Below, piece by piece: positions 10,033 through 11,322 of a DNA stretch of 11,322 nt. Source of the stretch: Smittium culicis (taxonomy: Eukaryota > Kickxellomycota > Harpellomycetes > Harpellales > Legeriomycetaceae); contig LSSN01000593.1 in NCBI GenBank assembly GCA_001970855.1, positions 1-11,322 on the forward strand. The letters run 5' to 3'. Numbering within the stretch: position 1 is the stretch's first letter; every line of letters begins with the position of its first letter. The notes under the pieces were generated by a model that saw only the letters and a program-made list of their open reading frames with translations, ran no database searches and was not told the DNA's origin. The position numbers and the translations under genes are program-made.

Positions 10033-10061
10033 TATAAAAGGGTAACCTTTTTCAACCTTTC
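10033..10061 (+). promoter_or_regulatory. TATA box with adjoining 10-bp repeat and hairpin
   Basis: TATAAAAG (10033-10040) matches the metazoan/fungal TATA consensus and stands out because G follows the A-run. AAAAGG (10036-10041) can pair with CCTTTT (10046-10051) across GTAA. AACCTTT occurs at 10044-10050 and again exactly ten bases later at 10054-10060. A transcription start would be expected near 10060-10070, directed rightwards, antisense to the LINE relic. TATA-like strings are common in A+T-rich DNA; this one gains weight from the upstream clusters. Confidence 0.45.
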
Positions 10062-10132
10062 AGAAAAATCTAATTGTATTATTTATTTTATTATACATAA
10101 CTCACTAAATTATTATTATCCCTATGTTATTA

Positions 10133-10138
10133 AATAAA
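10133..10138 (+). promoter_or_regulatory. AATAAA polyadenylation-like signal at module end
   Basis: AATAAA lies just inside the right boundary repeat, about 70 bases after the expected start site. In an LTR this would sit near the end of the transcribed region. The string is frequent by chance in this base composition, so the call is weak. Confidence 0.2.
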
Positions 10139-10147
10139 TAACACTAT

Positions 10148-10177
10148 CTTAGTCTTAGTCTCAGTTTCACTTTCAGT
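10148..10177 (+). repeat. Five-copy hexamer array (YTYAST)
   Basis: Five 6-bp units follow the module without a gap: CTTAGT, CTTAGT, CTCAGT, TTCACT, TTCAGT. The array starts at the base after the right inverted-repeat end, so it may mark the insertion junction or have arisen by slippage there. Pyrimidine-rich sequence continues to about 10209. Confidence 0.6.
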
Positions 10178-10213
10178 CAAAAGTTAGCCCTATCTTTACT
10201 TCTCTCTTCATGC

Positions 10214-11190
10214 CTAAAAAATCAATAATTCACTCTTCTTGATCGATATTTGAAATAAGTTCAAAACTTTTTCTCTATAATTGGCTCTATTGTAAAGAGA
10301 TCAGTTCATAAACCAATCTTCTTGTTTTCTGGCTAATATCGTTTTGCTTATTAATCTTTCTATGCTTTATATTAGGTGGTCAGATGTGATATCAGCTAGG
10401 GATTTAGATTACTGTATTTTGATTTAACTCCTTCTGAAACCATTATATCGTCTATACGAGTTTTTTATCTATTACCGGTATCCGAAGAAGTGTAGAATGG
10501 GTGTCATAATGATTCTAAATCGATAAAATTTACTATATCAGTTTATATGTTAATTTTTCTAGTCTTCGCTATTCTGATGGTAATTTTTTTTTTGAGATTC
10601 TGTCCCTTTTGTTATTCTGTATTATATTTAAATCTCTTATTATTACTTTATCTTTTTTGAATTCTAAATGACTTCAAATACCTCAAAAAATTTATTTCTT
10701 TGAATTTTGACTGCATGAGCGTATATTTCGACTAGATTTAGAATAAGTTTGTTTTTTGCATTTATTATTTCAGTTATAATTAGTCTCCTTGTTGGAGCAT
10801 TTTAATTTTTTTAGCATTATATTTACGACTGTTTGTGAGATATCCATTTTTGATGTCCGTATTGATTCGAATACCCCATTTTTTATATAAGGAATCACTA
10901 CTCTTATAAAAGTTTTTCTCTTGAATACACATAGTCCTATGTTTTTTTAAATAAACTTAATGCTTCTTTTATCTCAACATCATTTAGTATACCTTATACA
11001 TTCCAAGTTGCCATTCTGATTTTATTAAGAAAATCTTTATATCTTGGCTGTAAAATTAATCCTGCATCGTTATCCATCAAATGATAATTTAGATATATAT
11101 TTGGAAATACTGATAGTTATCTAACAGAACATCACCATATGGAACAATGATTGTCTTTAATTGCCTTTAGCATCAATGCCTTTGTTTTGC
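10214..11190 (-). pseudogene. Degenerate LINE (non-LTR retrotransposon) endonuclease domain
   Basis: In functional LINEs this domain nicks target DNA to prime reverse transcription. On the minus strand, pieces of an apurinic-endonuclease-like fold appear in order. An ATG at 11077-11075 opens a run starting MDNDAG that leads into IRMATWN (N-terminal TWN motif, Met codon 11014-11012). GIRINTDIKNGYLTNSRKYN starts at 10875. INAKNKLILNLVEIYA and the following residues end at TAG 10666-10664. DKVIIRDLNIIQNNKRDR starts at 10652, where RDLN stands for the usual GDFN. DIVNFIDLESL starts at 10539. RIDDIM is at 10458-10441 and ADITSDH, with SDH at 10384-10376, closes the domain. The pieces alternate among three frames and carry in-frame stops, for instance 10996-10994 and 10939-10937, so the gene is dead. 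The QET-type glutamate is not recognisable. TWN to SDH spans about 213 codons, normal for the domain. A weaker continuation reaches TAG at 10216-10214, and no reverse transcriptase follows. The right limit near 11190 is approximate, since the upstream part is only weakly protein-like. Confidence 0.85.
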
Positions 11191-11192
11191 GA

Positions 11193-11292
11193 TTTTATTT
11201 TACAAAGAAATTAAACATAAATTAGAATATTTATAAGTCAAAAAGAGAATTTATTGTAATTGATAATTTAAAGTTTTATTTTACAAAGAAAT
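11193..11292. repeat. 19-bp perfect direct repeat, 81 bp apart
   Basis: TTTTATTTTACAAAGAAAT occurs at 11193-11211 and again at 11274-11292. The sequence between is A+T-rich with no gene. The left copy lies just beyond the 5' side of the LINE relic. The pair could be a target-site-type duplication around a short insertion (about 62 bp), the start of an 81-bp tandem repeat that continues past the window, or part of the LINE 5' region. The window ends about 30 bases after the second copy. Confidence 0.6.
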
Positions 11293-11322
11293 AAAAAATA
11301 CACCAAATTATTTTATAAAAAA

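Larger units (their letters stand above)
9774..10147 (+). mobile_element. Inverted-repeat-bounded promoter-like module (solo LTR or MITE-like)
   Basis: The first ten bases, ATAGTGTTAT (9774-9783), are the exact reverse complement of the last ten, ATAACACTAT (10138-10147). Inside these ends lie an 11-unit decamer array (9799-9908), TTC/GAA blocks (9920-9959), a TATA box (10033-10040) and AATAAA (10133-10138). If the ends are set at TGTTAT and ATAACA (9778-10143, 366 bp), they give the TG...CA termini of an LTR, and the internal order fits a U3 region followed by a short transcribed part. Alternatively, TA at 9775-9776 and at 10145-10146 could flank a small TIR element. No direct target-site duplication is visible: TATAG on the left and CTATC on the right do not match directly, and there is no obvious primer-binding site after the right end. 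The identity is therefore uncertain, while the boundary repeat itself is plainly visible. Confidence 0.5.

Noticed and set aside
9773..10148. Five-base target-site duplication that would prove a solo LTR
   Set aside because: TATAG before and CTATC after are not direct copies. They largely extend the inverted repeat instead.
10148..10177. Telomere-type repeat
   Set aside because: The hexamers vary, number only five, and do not match a known G-rich telomere unit on either strand.
10591..10604. Intact endonuclease gene on the minus strand
   Set aside because: Multiple in-frame stops and frame changes break the domain, and the GDFN equivalent reads RDLN.

Overview
The window is dominated by A and T throughout (roughly three quarters to four fifths A+T by eye). 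I found no intact protein-coding gene on either strand and no rRNA, tRNA or CRISPR array. It reads as gene-poor, repeat-decayed nuclear DNA of a eukaryote with an A+T-rich genome. The best evidence for a eukaryote is the relic of a non-LTR (LINE-type) retrotransposon at the right end, plus a compact promoter-like block with a TATA box. The lineage cannot be fixed from this sequence. An A+T-rich fungus or protist, or an A+T-rich animal, would all fit; a mycorrhizal-type fungus is only a guess.

Layout. Positions 1 to about 9770 are mostly featureless A+T-rich DNA with homopolymer runs and stops in all frames. Inside it are scattered short structures: perfect inverted repeats (1138-1161, 1250-1263, 2259-2282, 4602-4620, 6698-6717, 9630-9649), an imperfect 34-bp hairpin (1419-1452), simple repeats (2434-2475, 6885-6899, 8107-8124, 8669-8692) and three patches that are less A+T-rich and might be worn-down insertions (about 1612-1840, 8161-8230 and 8461-8600).

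The right-hand end is different. Positions 9774-10147 form a module bounded by a perfect 10-bp inverted repeat. It holds eleven decamers in exact 10-bp register carrying GAA, then TTC blocks including TTCTAGAA, then a TATA box and a short polyadenylation-like signal. It resembles a heat-shock-type promoter packaged in a small element, either a solo LTR or a MITE-like insertion. A five-copy hexamer array follows immediately (10148-10177).

From about 11190 down to about 10215 on the minus strand lies a degenerate LINE apurinic-endonuclease-like domain. The motif series MATWN, a GDFN equivalent (now RDLN), RID and SDH appears in the correct order and at plausible spacing, but is spread over three frames with many stops. 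No reverse transcriptase region follows; the promoter-like module and featureless DNA sit where it would be expected. There is no working gene system here. The main interest is the decamer/TATA module and its junction with the dead LINE.
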